A DNA stretch of 64,000 bases, from assembly GCA_018402255.1 (NCBI GenBank), contig JAGYIS010000010.1:62001-126000 (forward strand), given 5' to 3'. The notes beneath the pieces are model-generated. The model had not been told where the DNA came from and ran no database searches. It saw nothing but the letters and a program-made list of their open reading frames with translations. This document shows positions 8,844 through 17,605 of the stretch, piece after piece. How positions within the stretch are numbered: the first letter of the stretch is position 1; every line of letters begins with the position of its first letter. The translations under genes were made by a program, and so were the position numbers. This stretch comes from Marinobacter sp. (GTDB lineage: Bacteria; Pseudomonadota; Gammaproteobacteria; Pseudomonadales; Oleiphilaceae).

Positions 8844-9833
8844 ATGAAGCTCGTGGAATTAAAAGCCCGCCCCGTCGGTGCTGAGTTTAGCCTGGCTTCG
8901 AGTGCTTCCCTCAGGATGCAGCAAGTCGCAGCACAGGTTAGAAGGGTTGCCCCAACCACCGCCAATGTTTTTATACGGGGCGAAAGCGGCACGGGCAAAG
9001 AAATCATCGCCCAGGCAATCCACAAACTTAGTCATCGATGTGACCGCCCTTTTATAGCGGTGAATTGCGGTGCCTTCTCGCCTCACCTGATTGAAAGTGA
9101 GCTGTTCGGGCACGAGAAAGGCAGCTTCACCGGCGCAATCAGAGAACACAAAGGGGTTTTCGAACGAGCCTGTGGCGGCACCCTATTCCTTGATGAAATC
9201 ACTGAGATGCCAGTTGATCTGCAGGTCAAGCTACTGCGTGTCCTGGAAACCAGAAGATTCAACCGTGTCGGCAGCGACGGCGACACCGCGGCCGATGTGC
9301 GTATCGTGGCCGCCACAAATTGCTGCCCGGAATCCAAAGTGAAAGATGGCGATCTGAGAGCCGACCTGCTCTATCGTCTACAGGTTTTCACCATAGCCCT
9401 GCCTCCCTTGAGAGAAAGGAAGGAGGATATCCGAATACTTGCCAGACAATTTCTGCGAGAGCTCAACGATCAGGACGGGCGCAAAATCGATTTCTCAGAA
9501 AAGGCGTTACGGATACTGGAAAACCACTCCTGGCCAGGTAACCTGCGCGAATTGAAAAATGCAGTTCAGCGAGCCTACATCATGGCCGATCGGCTAATCA
9601 CTGCGGATGAGATACCTGAGGATGTCGTACATCCGCTGGAAACCGCCATCAACGACGGCCCCTCTGTAACTGTGATGATTGGCTCATCGGTGGCAGAGGC
9701 AGAAAAGACTCTGATCTTCGCGACACTGCAAGAGTGTCGGGGAAAAAAAGAGAGAGCAGCAAATATTCTCGGGGTCAGCATGAAAACTCTTTATAACCGC
9801 CTCAAGCAATATGAACACCTTAACGATGTCTGA
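8844..9833 (+). CDS. Sigma-54-dependent transcriptional activator lacking an input domain
   Basis: The 329-residue protein begins almost directly with the AAA+ domain: Walker A GESGTGKE (residues 46-53), GSFTGA sigma-54 contact loop (93-98), Walker B GGTLFLDEI (111-119), and a C-terminal Fis-type helix-turn-helix (ERAANILGVSMKTLYNRL). There is no receiver, GAF or PAS domain, so it resembles PspF-like activators that are controlled by partner proteins. The ATG at 8844 has AAGGAA upstream; a frame from 8673 would add a non-conserved 57-residue extension. Target promoters are not identifiable here. Confidence 0.85.
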   Translation: MKLVELKARPVGAEFSLASSASLRMQQVAAQVRRVAPTTANVFIRGESGTGKEIIAQAIHKLSHRCDRPFIAVNCGAFSPHLIESELFGHEKGSFTGAIREHKGVFERACGGTLFLDEITEMPVDLQVKLLRVLETRRFNRVGSDGDTAADVRIVAATNCCPESKVKDGDLRADLLYRLQVFTIALPPLRERKEDIRILARQFLRELNDQDGRKIDFSEKALRILENHSWPGNLRELKNAVQRAYIMADRLITADEIPEDVVHPLETAINDGPSVTVMIGSSVAEAEKTLIFATLQECRGKKERAANILGVSMKTLYNRLKQYEHLNDV

Positions 9834-9870
9834 CAGCACCTACTCAGCGAAGACCGAGGAAACATTTTCA

Positions 9871-9890
9871 GTTGTCTGAACTCAGACAAC
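9871..9890. terminator. Inverted repeat between convergent genes
   Basis: A perfect 9-bp inverted repeat (GTTGTCTGA / TCAGACAAC) with a two-base spacer lies between the convergent sigma-54 activator and diguanylate cyclase genes and overlaps the stop codon of the latter. Position and symmetry suggest a shared terminator, although no long T tract follows. Confidence 0.35.
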
Positions 9891-11246
9891 AGGCCTCTTG
9901 AACTCATCGACTGAGCTGTAAAAACACATACGGTTTGAGCCCAGGGCTTTGGCGACATACATGGCATGATCGGCCGCCTGCAGCAATGCAGTGGGCGTGG
10001 GTGCATCCTGCGGATAGAACGCGATTCCAATACTGGCAGAAATTCCCACAGTTTTTTGTGCACTCTGGAACGGCTTTTCTAACCCGTCAATAATGGTTTG
10101 GGCAATTTGCTCAATATCTGTGCGCTGCCTGGCCGCACTGAGTAGCACGGTAAACTCGTCGCCGCCCAAACGAGCAATCGTATCGTCTGCCCGGACAAAA
10201 CCTGCAAGACGCTCAGCCACCTCACACAATACGCGGTCACCGGCCTCATGGCCGAGCGAGTCATTTACGTCCTTGAAACCATCAAGATCCAGAAACAGAA
10301 GAGCAAGCGGCAGCTCGCTGCGGTTGGAGTGCTTGATTTCCTGTTCCAGGCGATCCAGGAAAAGTCGGCGATTGGGCAATCCGGTCAGGAAGTCATGGTG
10401 CGCGGTGTGCCATACAGCTTCTTCGGCAAGTGCCTGTTCGGTAATATCCCGGGAAATACAGACTGTTGCCTCTGTAATCTGATCCTCGTCCAGCACAGGT
10501 GCAAGCAGGTACTCGAACCGCTCGCCACGACCAGAGGCAAAGGCATGGGCGAACTTCCCCCGATAAATGGACTGATCGGCCATAGCCCTCTCAAACTTAC
10601 GATTGAATTCCGGTGCGAAAGGAAACCCCAGATCAAGGGTGGATTTTCCGGTGATCGATCCGATATCCATGGCAAAAAGATCGGCGGTGGCCCTGTTGGC
10701 ATAGATAATTTTGCCCTCGAGATCCAGCACATAAATCGGGTCAGGCGACGCCACTAATATCGCACCGAACAGCCGGGTTTCCATCTCTTTGCCCGTCGCA
10801 TACTGCTCCAGCGACTCTGCAACGGCCTGGTCTATGGCTTCATGGAACCTGGAAAGCTCTTCAAGCTGCTGGCTGGTAATATTCGGGTGCGATCGTGTCC
10901 AGTGTGACACCACACTGGCTCGCAGGGCCCGGAACTCGGAAACGGTGTCGATAACGCTGAAGCCACTGGTTTGTCGATCCTCTCCGTGCACTTCTGCCCA
11001 GGTTTCATCGTCATTTCTATTTGTTTCTGGTTCTTCGCCTCTGGATTTGGCAAGTCGCTCTGATTCACTCTGGTACGAATTCAGGTCGGCCGCAATCGCC
11101 AAAAGCATTTCCCTGGCGTGGTCGCGTAGCCCGGCTTTACCCATGTGCCGGGCATGGAAAAGCGTTTTGGCAAAAGCTTCCCAATCCTGAAGAATGGGCT
11201 CGATCTCTGCACGGATATAATCCGCTAGTGGAATGGCTATAGGCAT
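9882..11246 (-). CDS. Diguanylate cyclase with RsbRD-like N-terminal, PAS and GGDEF domains
   Basis: The 454-residue protein has an all-helical N-terminal region (about 1-150, resembling RsbR-type sensor domains), a PAS domain (about 160-285, with VASPDPIYVLDLEGKIIYAN), and a GGDEF domain with an intact GGDEF motif near residue 361. An RADD sequence five residues before GGDEF fits the RxxD inhibitory I-site, so product feedback is likely. It should make cyclic di-GMP from GTP in response to an unknown signal. No EAL domain is present. Its start has a fair context at 11246, and no operon partner is seen. Confidence 0.85.
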   Translation of the reverse strand: MPIAIPLADYIRAEIEPILQDWEAFAKTLFHARHMGKAGLRDHAREMLLAIAADLNSYQSESERLAKSRGEEPETNRNDDETWAEVHGEDRQTSGFSVIDTVSEFRALRASVVSHWTRSHPNITSQQLEELSRFHEAIDQAVAESLEQYATGKEMETRLFGAILVASPDPIYVLDLEGKIIYANRATADLFAMDIGSITGKSTLDLGFPFAPEFNRKFERAMADQSIYRGKFAHAFASGRGERFEYLLAPVLDEDQITEATVCISRDITEQALAEEAVWHTAHHDFLTGLPNRRLFLDRLEQEIKHSNRSELPLALLFLDLDGFKDVNDSLGHEAGDRVLCEVAERLAGFVRADDTIARLGGDEFTVLLSAARQRTDIEQIAQTIIDGLEKPFQSAQKTVGISASIGIAFYPQDAPTPTALLQAADHAMYVAKALGSNRMCFYSSVDEFKRPVV

Positions 11247-11614
11247 GTGTATGGCTCCCTGGAATTCTCGGCAGCATCAGGACCCACCGCGCAAATGGCT
11301 TGCGCGGCGAGCGATCTCTCTCGTGCCTGTTAGCGCGCTGTGCCGCGCTGGATGAGGTTCCAGACTACGTCAGTGGAATAGCCCGGTCTGTTCGCTAGGG
11401 CACGAAGGAGGTTGACTGAGGCCTTGAGCACTGTGTGCGGTGACGAACCGACTATCTCCTTCAGACCTGTTAGATATGGGGCAGCGTAAAGCCAGCCATA
11501 GCGCGCTATTGGCCTTCGAGAATCCCCCAATAGGGTTGCCCACCTCTCTCCATGTTGGACAGAGGATGCCAGTAGCTTCCATACTCAAAACTCACTTTGC
11601 TGGATGACGAACAT
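11247..11614. other. Intergenic region with no supported gene
   Basis: This gap separates the divergent cyclase and zinc-peptidase genes and so should contain both promoters. Short frames on the minus strand (for example 11330-11530) lack ribosome sites and recognisable domains. Nothing else is supportable. Confidence 0.5.
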
Positions 11615-12580
11615 ATGCGTGTTTTCGCAAACCCGGTCGGTTCCGGCACACTCTGGTTTGATAACCTCTCGACAGCTGACGGAACTCCCGTCGCTTACGA
11701 CCCTCAGGCGCGGGCCTTTCTCCCCATGCCGCCCTTCTGCGCCAATCGCAGCGTGATTGGCTGTAACTGGATTGCACCCGAGCAAGGTGCCTTTTGCCGA
11801 GCCTGCGCCATGACAGCGCTGGCACCTGATCCGTCCATCGACAACGCCATACTCAATTGGGCAAAAACAGAAGCCGCCAAACGCTGGGCAATCGATAACC
11901 TTGGCCGCTGGCACTGGTTCCGTCCGGAAGATCCCGGTGCACGCCCGGTTTTCCACATGCTTGCCGAAGGCCCTACGCCCGTACCAATGGGCCATGCTCA
12001 GGGGGTGGTCACGATCAGTGTGGCAGAGGCCGATCCGGTGCTGCGCACGACGCGCCGGGAGGCACTGGAAGAGCCCTACAGAACCATGATTGGCCACATG
12101 CGTCATGAAATCGCACACATGCTTTGGTGGCGCCTGAGCTTGCGTGAAGATTTTCTGGACGCGTTTCGTGAAATGTTCGGTGACGAGCGCATCAGTTATC
12201 CCGATGCGTTACAGCACCATTACCAAAACGGCCCACCACAGGACTGGAGAAATTACTATCTGACCAGCTACGCCTCGGCGCATCCGCACGAGGATTGGGC
12301 AGAAACGGCGGCGCATCTGCTCCACCTGACAGACCTGACCGACAGCTTCGTGGCCTCAGGGCTGACGTCACCTGAGTTGCCAAGCCCCGGTTGGGACCCC
12401 TACTCAGAAACCGACGCCCAGCGCCTGATTCACATTGCCGCTTCGATTGCTGTCGGCGTGAATCATGTTAACCGGTCTATGGGGCTCTCGGACCTGTATC
12501 CATTCGTGTTGTCCAGTTATGCCCGCCACAAGCTAGCCTTCGTGCACGGCTGGCTGCGGCGGGGTGCCCAGGGGCTCTAG
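11615..12580 (+). CDS. Putative zinc-binding peptidase (COG4307-like)
   Basis: The 321-residue product carries HEIAHMLWW near residue 163, the HExxH zinc motif, followed about 70 residues later by DWAETAAHLLH, which could supply a further ligand. This matches the COG4307-like putative zinc-binding metallopeptidases. Family members usually start with a zinc-ribbon CxxC; here the N terminus reads MRVFANPVG and the first Cys pair is absent, while the second region (FCANRSV...CRACA) keeps Cys residues. The start was placed at ATG 11615, six codons after an in-frame TTG. Confidence 0.7.
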   Translation: MRVFANPVGSGTLWFDNLSTADGTPVAYDPQARAFLPMPPFCANRSVIGCNWIAPEQGAFCRACAMTALAPDPSIDNAILNWAKTEAAKRWAIDNLGRWHWFRPEDPGARPVFHMLAEGPTPVPMGHAQGVVTISVAEADPVLRTTRREALEEPYRTMIGHMRHEIAHMLWWRLSLREDFLDAFREMFGDERISYPDALQHHYQNGPPQDWRNYYLTSYASAHPHEDWAETAAHLLHLTDLTDSFVASGLTSPELPSPGWDPYSETDAQRLIHIAASIAVGVNHVNRSMGLSDLYPFVLSSYARHKLAFVHGWLRRGAQGL

Positions 12581-13063
12581 CAATTGGGCACTCCGCGCCG
12601 GCTCACACACCGGAGGCGCGGAGGTATGCGTTCTCATCAGCCCTTGAAACGCATCCGTCGAGTGAAACTCTGGATCCAGCTACAGATCAAACTCCTCCGG
12701 CCGCAACATCAGCGGAGAAAAAGCCGTGGGTGCTTGGTGAGTTTCGTGGGGTGTGTAGTTCCAACCCTTCGGAAGGTGCCTTGGATTGGATTCGGCGGTG
12801 GGTGAATACTGAGCGTAAAAGCTAGAAAATCCAGAGCAAATCGGCCATTTGCAGCCTGATTGGTGCGAAGAAAGCCAATGTTCGGCGTGGTCGCAAAGCG
12901 GACGTTCGGGCTCGCAGAGGAAAGCGAAACCTTCGTACACTCGAAATCCCAATTCTTTTGACCTTTTACTCGACCTCAGCGATTTTAAGGATAATGTAGG
13001 CGTGTCGAGAGAGTCGTTCCTGCGCGCCTGTCGCCGGCTCTCTGCTCAAGAATAAATTGCTGG
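12581..13063. other. Non-coding stretch at the start of an accessory patch
   Basis: No frame here has a ribosome site or recognisable domain. The segment contains the motif GGTCGCAAAGCGGACGTTC at about 12888-12906, which recurs in variant form near 14307, 15996 and (reverse strand) 19452. It may mark the junction between host sequence and acquired genes. Confidence 0.4.
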
Positions 13064-14053
13064 TCAGTCTTCATACTCAGTGCGATCTGCGTTCCGATGC
13101 GGAACTGAAATTCCGGCAGTAGTGGTCACCATCGGGATGCCGTGATTCCAGTTTTTGGGCGGTTGGCCGTGCTTGTTTACCAAGCAGCAGTGATAAATTT
13201 GTGGGGCATTTTGACCAATCCCAAATGTCTCTGACTGAAAGCGGAATTCAGACAGGCTAAGTTCACACAGCCTGCCCAGCTTAACCAGTTCAATGAGGCA
13301 GTTCTTGGCTTGTTTAAGATTACGGAACCCAACTCCCGGAATTTCGTAGTCACCGCTGACGATACGCCAAGCAATGTTCGCGTCTTTTGTTTCAATGAAG
13401 CCCAGATTCGGCGTTCGTAGATGTAGAGGCTTCCATTTGTTTCTTTCAATATCTTCTTTGGTTGGATGTCGGCTAATAACGGACTCGAATGATCGACCAC
13501 GCCGGACGTCGTTCTCCTGACGATGCTTATTCATGTGGTAGGAGCCATGACGGCTGTACCGACCCTCGGAATTAATTCGATTGTCAGTCAGATCGATATT
13601 TTGATAGGAGATCACTTCATTGCGCTCATTGAGAGCAACGGTAACTTCATCTCCAACGATCCAGTAATCGACTAAATAAGGCTTTTCGATGGCGACAAAA
13701 TGATCGGCATAGCGATCTGAAAACCGCAGCCACAGCCGCCGCCCTGAGCCAACATCCAGCTCTATCGAAGGTTTTCCGGGAAATCCGCTGTAAATCAATC
13801 TCCCACGCAATTTACGTGCGTTAGGGGGCACATGGGGCGGTGTGCGGCGCATTTTTTCTCGACTTGCAGCTTCGAGTTTGTTTCTTTCAATAATTTCAAA
13901 GATGGAGGGCGCTCGGATTACAGGTCCATCATTATCGTCCCAGTCGTCGTGGTATCCCGAGGGCTCAGCGTTGCCGCGGCCACCGCCTGAAGGGTTGCCT
14001 GTGGTGGACGGCCAGTTTCCACCCTCGTAATTTTCAATGCTCTGCTTTCCCAT
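13064..14053 (-). CDS. Hypothetical protein with Gly/Asn-rich N terminus
   Basis: The 329-residue protein starts MGKQSIENYEGG and has a Gly/Ser/Asn-rich, disordered first 40 residues (including GNPSGGGRGN), then a mixed alpha/beta region with many Arg, Asn and aromatic residues. No signal peptide, membrane segment or catalytic motif was recognised. The Gly-rich start superficially recalls translocation regions of bacteriocins, but nothing else supports that. ATG at 14053 is preferred to a start 19 codons upstream. It stands alone in an accessory patch, flanked by long non-coding gaps. Confidence 0.6.
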   Translation of the reverse strand: MGKQSIENYEGGNWPSTTGNPSGGGRGNAEPSGYHDDWDDNDGPVIRAPSIFEIIERNKLEAASREKMRRTPPHVPPNARKLRGRLIYSGFPGKPSIELDVGSGRRLWLRFSDRYADHFVAIEKPYLVDYWIVGDEVTVALNERNEVISYQNIDLTDNRINSEGRYSRHGSYHMNKHRQENDVRRGRSFESVISRHPTKEDIERNKWKPLHLRTPNLGFIETKDANIAWRIVSGDYEIPGVGFRNLKQAKNCLIELVKLGRLCELSLSEFRFQSETFGIGQNAPQIYHCCLVNKHGQPPKNWNHGIPMVTTTAGISVPHRNADRTEYED

Positions 14054-14499
14054 ACTGCACTCCACGACAACTTTGAAAGACAATAAACTGCGTTTAAAGC
14101 ACGTTAACACAGTGATTATGAGTGACCAGATTAGAATACAAGAAATGTCGATTTTGAAGCATTAATGGGCGAATAGCGTTGGAAAATCTGTTGGCAGATT
14201 TCACCATTTCCAATGAAGATCAGGACTGTTGATCCGCCGATCCAATGGAGAACGCGAGAGCACTCCAATGTTCGATTTCGTTTAGAAGTTTGGGAAGCTC
14301 GGTCTGGTCGCGAAGCGAACATTCAAGCGGCTGGAGCAATACTCTCCCCCCACTGTATTAAGCTTCTTTTTTAGGAATGTTCGCAGCGACAGGGCAGAAG
14401 CCGGGGCTTGCCGAATAGAGGAGGTGTGTCAGGGTTAATTTGATACCCATACAGAAATCTAGCGTACCAAACCACCATGTTAATAAACTCATCAGTTCC
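14054..14499. other. Non-coding gap before the AFG1 gene
   Basis: AT-rich sequence with no supportable gene. It includes a TTGGAAA/TTTCCAA inverted repeat near 14179-14213 and a second copy of the GGTCGC-AGCG-ACATTC motif near 14307-14325. No clear bacterial ribosome site precedes the AFG1 frame. Confidence 0.4.
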
Positions 14500-15990
14500 A
14501 TGATGAAGACTGTGGTGAAGAATATGACAGCACAACATCGCGTCGCTTGGCGGTCCTTCCCGACAGGCCCCGTGACAGCAGCGTATAAACGCATGATGGA
14601 TGCGGGGGAGGTGCGACGAGATGACGCGCAGGTCGCTTTGGCGGCAAAATTCGATGCCCTGCACGGTTCTCTTACCTCGCTCCCACCAGTATCAGTACGC
14701 AGCGACGGACCGACAGAGGGCAGCTTTAAATACAGCAGTCCACTGTTACGGTTACTGGCGCGATCCTTGGCACACGCTCAGTCTTTTCTTCGAAAGAAGT
14801 TCCATTTGTGGTCTTTTGGTCCACCACCGCGAGGCATGTACATTCATGGACCGGTCGGGGTCGGCAAGAGCTTTCTAATGGATCTCTTTTACGCGTCGGT
14901 TTCTGTTCCTGATGATAATTCTTGCTGTACTAATGACAGCCACAAACACATAAACATAACCAAACGCCGCGTCCACTTTCACGAATTCATGCTAGACGTC
15001 CATCATCGAATCTTTGTCTACAAACAGGAACACCCGCAAGGTGATGCGATCCCCGTCATCGCGCAACAATTGGCACAAGAAGCCCAACTCCTCTGTTTCG
15101 ATGAATTTCAAGTGACAGAAATTGCCGATGCCATGATTTTGAAGCGACTGTTTTCATTATTATTGGATTGGAATGTCGTGATGGTGGCCACCTCGAATCG
15201 ATCCCCCGATGCCTTGTATGAGGGAGGCATCAACCGCTCCCTCTTTTTACCATTCATCGACATGTTGAAAAACACGTCCGACATTATTTCTATGGAGGAT
15301 TCCCAGAAGGATTATCGACTTGAAAATCGAGCGGATGGTCAATCCTATTTTTGGTCAAACAATGATATTCATGGCGATAATAATACTAACAACAACATAC
15401 AGGCGCAGTTGGAAGAAATATTTGGTGACACTGCATCCGGAACTGAGGCTGAGGCCGAGACCATTCCTGTGCTCTTTGGTCGCACCGTCCAGGTTGCCCG
15501 ATTCAATGCCCGGTGTGCCTGGTTCGACTTTTCCGACCTGTGCTACCAACCGCTTGGGGCGGCTGATTATATTTCCCTCTGCTGCCGATTTCCGGTCATC
15601 ATCATGGAACGCGTCCCCCAACTGGACGCCAATCACCTCAACGAAGCACGACGATTCGTGACCCTCATTGACGCGTGTTATGAATCTCGCACCCGCTTAG
15701 TGCTGGCGGCACAAGTCCCGCTCGACGAGTTGTTTGTTGATTTTGAAGCGCAAGTCGAAAGCAGTGATGGAGATGGAGAATTGATTGTCAATGAGAAGGG
15801 GGGGAACTCGAGCTCCTTTGCGACGACCATGATTCGCACCAAAGAAGGAGAATATTATGAGTGGTCGGCGACGGGTCGAATTGGCGTGTCACTGGCACAG
15901 CTATCGTCCGCCAATGATCTCGCCTTTTCCTTTCGACGAGCCGCGTCTCGGTTGGTTGAAATGGGAGGAAATGAATGGGGACGGCAATGA
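14500..15990 (+). CDS. AFG1/LACE1-type ATPase of eukaryotic architecture
   Basis: The protein has the AFG1/ZapE P-loop (HGPVGVGKSFLMD), the family block RRVHFHEFMLDVH, the Walker B-like CFDEFQVTEIADAMI and sensor ATSNRSPDALY, then RSLFLPFIDMLK. Bacterial ZapE is about 370-390 residues; this frame gives 496 from ATG 14500 (516 from an in-frame TTG at 14440) because of Asn/Asp- and Glu-rich insertions (NNDIHGDNNTNNN and AEAEAE stretches) and a long C-terminal segment ending in EWSATGRIG...FSFRRAASRLVEM. By memory this ending is closest to diatom and other stramenopile AFG1 proteins. No ribosome site is visible. It could be a transferred eukaryotic gene or an assembly chimera. Confidence 0.75.
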   Translation: MMKTVVKNMTAQHRVAWRSFPTGPVTAAYKRMMDAGEVRRDDAQVALAAKFDALHGSLTSLPPVSVRSDGPTEGSFKYSSPLLRLLARSLAHAQSFLRKKFHLWSFGPPPRGMYIHGPVGVGKSFLMDLFYASVSVPDDNSCCTNDSHKHINITKRRVHFHEFMLDVHHRIFVYKQEHPQGDAIPVIAQQLAQEAQLLCFDEFQVTEIADAMILKRLFSLLLDWNVVMVATSNRSPDALYEGGINRSLFLPFIDMLKNTSDIISMEDSQKDYRLENRADGQSYFWSNNDIHGDNNTNNNIQAQLEEIFGDTASGTEAEAETIPVLFGRTVQVARFNARCAWFDFSDLCYQPLGAADYISLCCRFPVIIMERVPQLDANHLNEARRFVTLIDACYESRTRLVLAAQVPLDELFVDFEAQVESSDGDGELIVNEKGGNSSSFATTMIRTKEGEYYEWSATGRIGVSLAQLSSANDLAFSFRRAASRLVEMGGNEWGRQ

Positions 15991-16023
15991 CGAAAGGTCG
16001 CAGAGCGGACATTAAGAATGGGC

Positions 16024-16096
16024 GATCTACCCCGTGCTCTGCGGCAAAATTTGGAGCGTAGCGGAAAATTTGTCCGAGAGCGCCACTTCGTTAGCC
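16024..16096 (+). repeat. attC-like imperfect inverted repeat
   Basis: Arms at 16036-16052 and about 16063-16081 form an imperfect palindrome (GCTCT-CGG-CAAA..TTT) with an unpaired G on one side, around a centre GGAGCGTAGCGGAAA. The right edge reads GTTAGCC, close to the GTTRRRY recombination box of integron cassettes; the left edge GATCTAC is a poor match to RYYYAAC. It lies between the ends of the convergent AFG1 and LanM-like genes, so a terminator role is also possible, though no T tract follows. Confidence 0.35.
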
Positions 16097-17605
16097 TTGA
16101 ACGAAACTGGCGGCTATTTCGCCAGCCATATCTCTGACCATATCCCTATTAAGATCATTCAATCGCTGACTCGCAAGCCTGTTTCCTGAAATAAACATAT
16201 CAAAATAATTTTTTCCTATATGCTGAGAGCCTTGACCGTCTTCATCTAGATAAAAGACTGGAACGATCAACTTAGATAACAAATCAAGCTCGAACTCCAG
16301 AATAATTTTTTTCTTTAATTCCGATCTACAATAATTAATCGGAATATTTTCTAAACGTCGCCTCAAAGAGGCAAGTGTCCCTTGGCTCGAATCTTCAATA
16401 GCACTTAAAATAGCATCCCCATAAACAATAGTTGGCCTAAAAGCTATTCTAGTCTTCAGATTTATTTTACTGAATATTTCGGAATCATAAATAAAATCTT
16501 TATTACTTAGTGCAAACTCCGCAGCACTTACAAATCCTAATATTATATCTTCTACAAACTCATCAGCATAAACTCCATTGCCCCTTAAAATCGGTATGTT
16601 AGCCGAAAACTTCGGATTGCACTCTTTGTATTCAATAACGAATTCATCTGGGTCATTGAAGTCGCATTGCAGAATAGTAGTTTTATTTTGACCCGAAAGG
16701 CATATTGCAGAGGTGTTGCAAAATCCACCACCAAGCATGATTTGTGGTTCTGGCAATGCCCCGGTAGAACCCAAACTATAAGGGATATCTGATAATTTTG
16801 GGTAAAAAATGGTCTCGCAATCAACTAAAATCGGAAAACTACCACACGCTATAACATTTGACCTAACTACGTCTCTAGCGCCTATAAGCCAAATCCAGAA
16901 TAAAAGCTCACCCATGTTCTGATAAAATTCTGAGCAACTGCTTTCTGTTTCTAAGGAGTTATTTCTAATGTATTCCATCCAGCCACTATCATCATCTGCA
17001 CATAAACAATATGCTGACTTTAACCGGCTCCTACCATTATTTTGAAGGCATTTTACAATGTTATGCCAGTGCAACTCAGAAAATGAACACCTAGGCTTAA
17101 AAATGATCTCTTTGTTGCTCACAAACGTTACAACTCTGACGCAGCCACTTATGTGAGGTTCACTCAAAGGAAGTGATATATTATGAACCTTTATTTCATC
17201 AAAAGACCCAAATCCAAATTGGCTTAGAAGCAGTGCTTTGTCTTTCTTAATGCTTTCTGCGATATTTATATACTCAGCAAACAAATATTCTATTTTTTTA
17301 ATAGCCAAATCAAGTAATCCAGATCGTTCAAACTCACTCGAGAATTCATTTTTGAAGCTAGAAATGAAAGAAGAGTATACGCCATTATTTAATAAAGGCG
17401 AGCACAACCTATATGCAAAAAATCTTTTGTATATTCGAGGCACAACAATTTTACAAATCTCAAGCTTGGTCTCATGCGAAAATAGAGTACTACAATTTAA
17501 TGACATCTCGGATTTAATAACTTCCGATTTTTCAGTGATCAAATCCATTAGCATAGATTCAAATAACTCTATAAAAGGATATCCATTAATAATTTCTAAA
17601 TGCAT
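16091..17605 (-). CDS. LanM-type dehydratase domain protein without cyclase
   Basis: This 504-residue protein matches the DUF4135/LanM dehydratase fold: nucleotide-site KPR (residues 170-172), a catalytic loop DVVRSN (245-250) followed by PILVDCET (D262, E264), and the elimination block RIAFRPTIVYGD (R386, R390, T392). Typical LanM enzymes are about 1,000 residues with a C-terminal LanC cyclase; here the chain stops after the dehydratase. The usual DxHxxN His is Val. Predicted role: phosphorylation and elimination, or only phosphorylation, of Ser/Thr in the precursor encoded two genes upstream. It overlaps the JmjC gene by 10 bases. Base composition is clearly AT-richer than the host. Confidence 0.7.
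   Translation of the reverse strand: MHLEIINGYPFIELFESMLMDLITEKSEVIKSEMSLNCSTLFSHETKLEICKIVVPRIYKRFFAYRLCSPLLNNGVYSSFISSFKNEFSSEFERSGLLDLAIKKIEYLFAEYINIAESIKKDKALLLSQFGFGSFDEIKVHNISLPLSEPHISGCVRVVTFVSNKEIIFKPRCSFSELHWHNIVKCLQNNGRSRLKSAYCLCADDDSGWMEYIRNNSLETESSCSEFYQNMGELLFWIWLIGARDVVRSNVIACGSFPILVDCETIFYPKLSDIPYSLGSTGALPEPQIMLGGGFCNTSAICLSGQNKTTILQCDFNDPDEFVIEYKECNPKFSANIPILRGNGVYADEFVEDIILGFVSAAEFALSNKDFIYDSEIFSKINLKTRIAFRPTIVYGDAILSAIEDSSQGTLASLRRRLENIPINYCRSELKKKIILEFELDLLSKLIVPVFYLDEDGQGSQHIGKNYFDMFISGNRLASQRLNDLNRDMVRDMAGEIAASFVQG

Noticed and set aside
12680..12952. A 90-residue minus-strand frame that might be a transposase remnant
   Set aside because: No transposase motif (DDE) or inverted repeat could be recognised; the similarity is only impressionistic.
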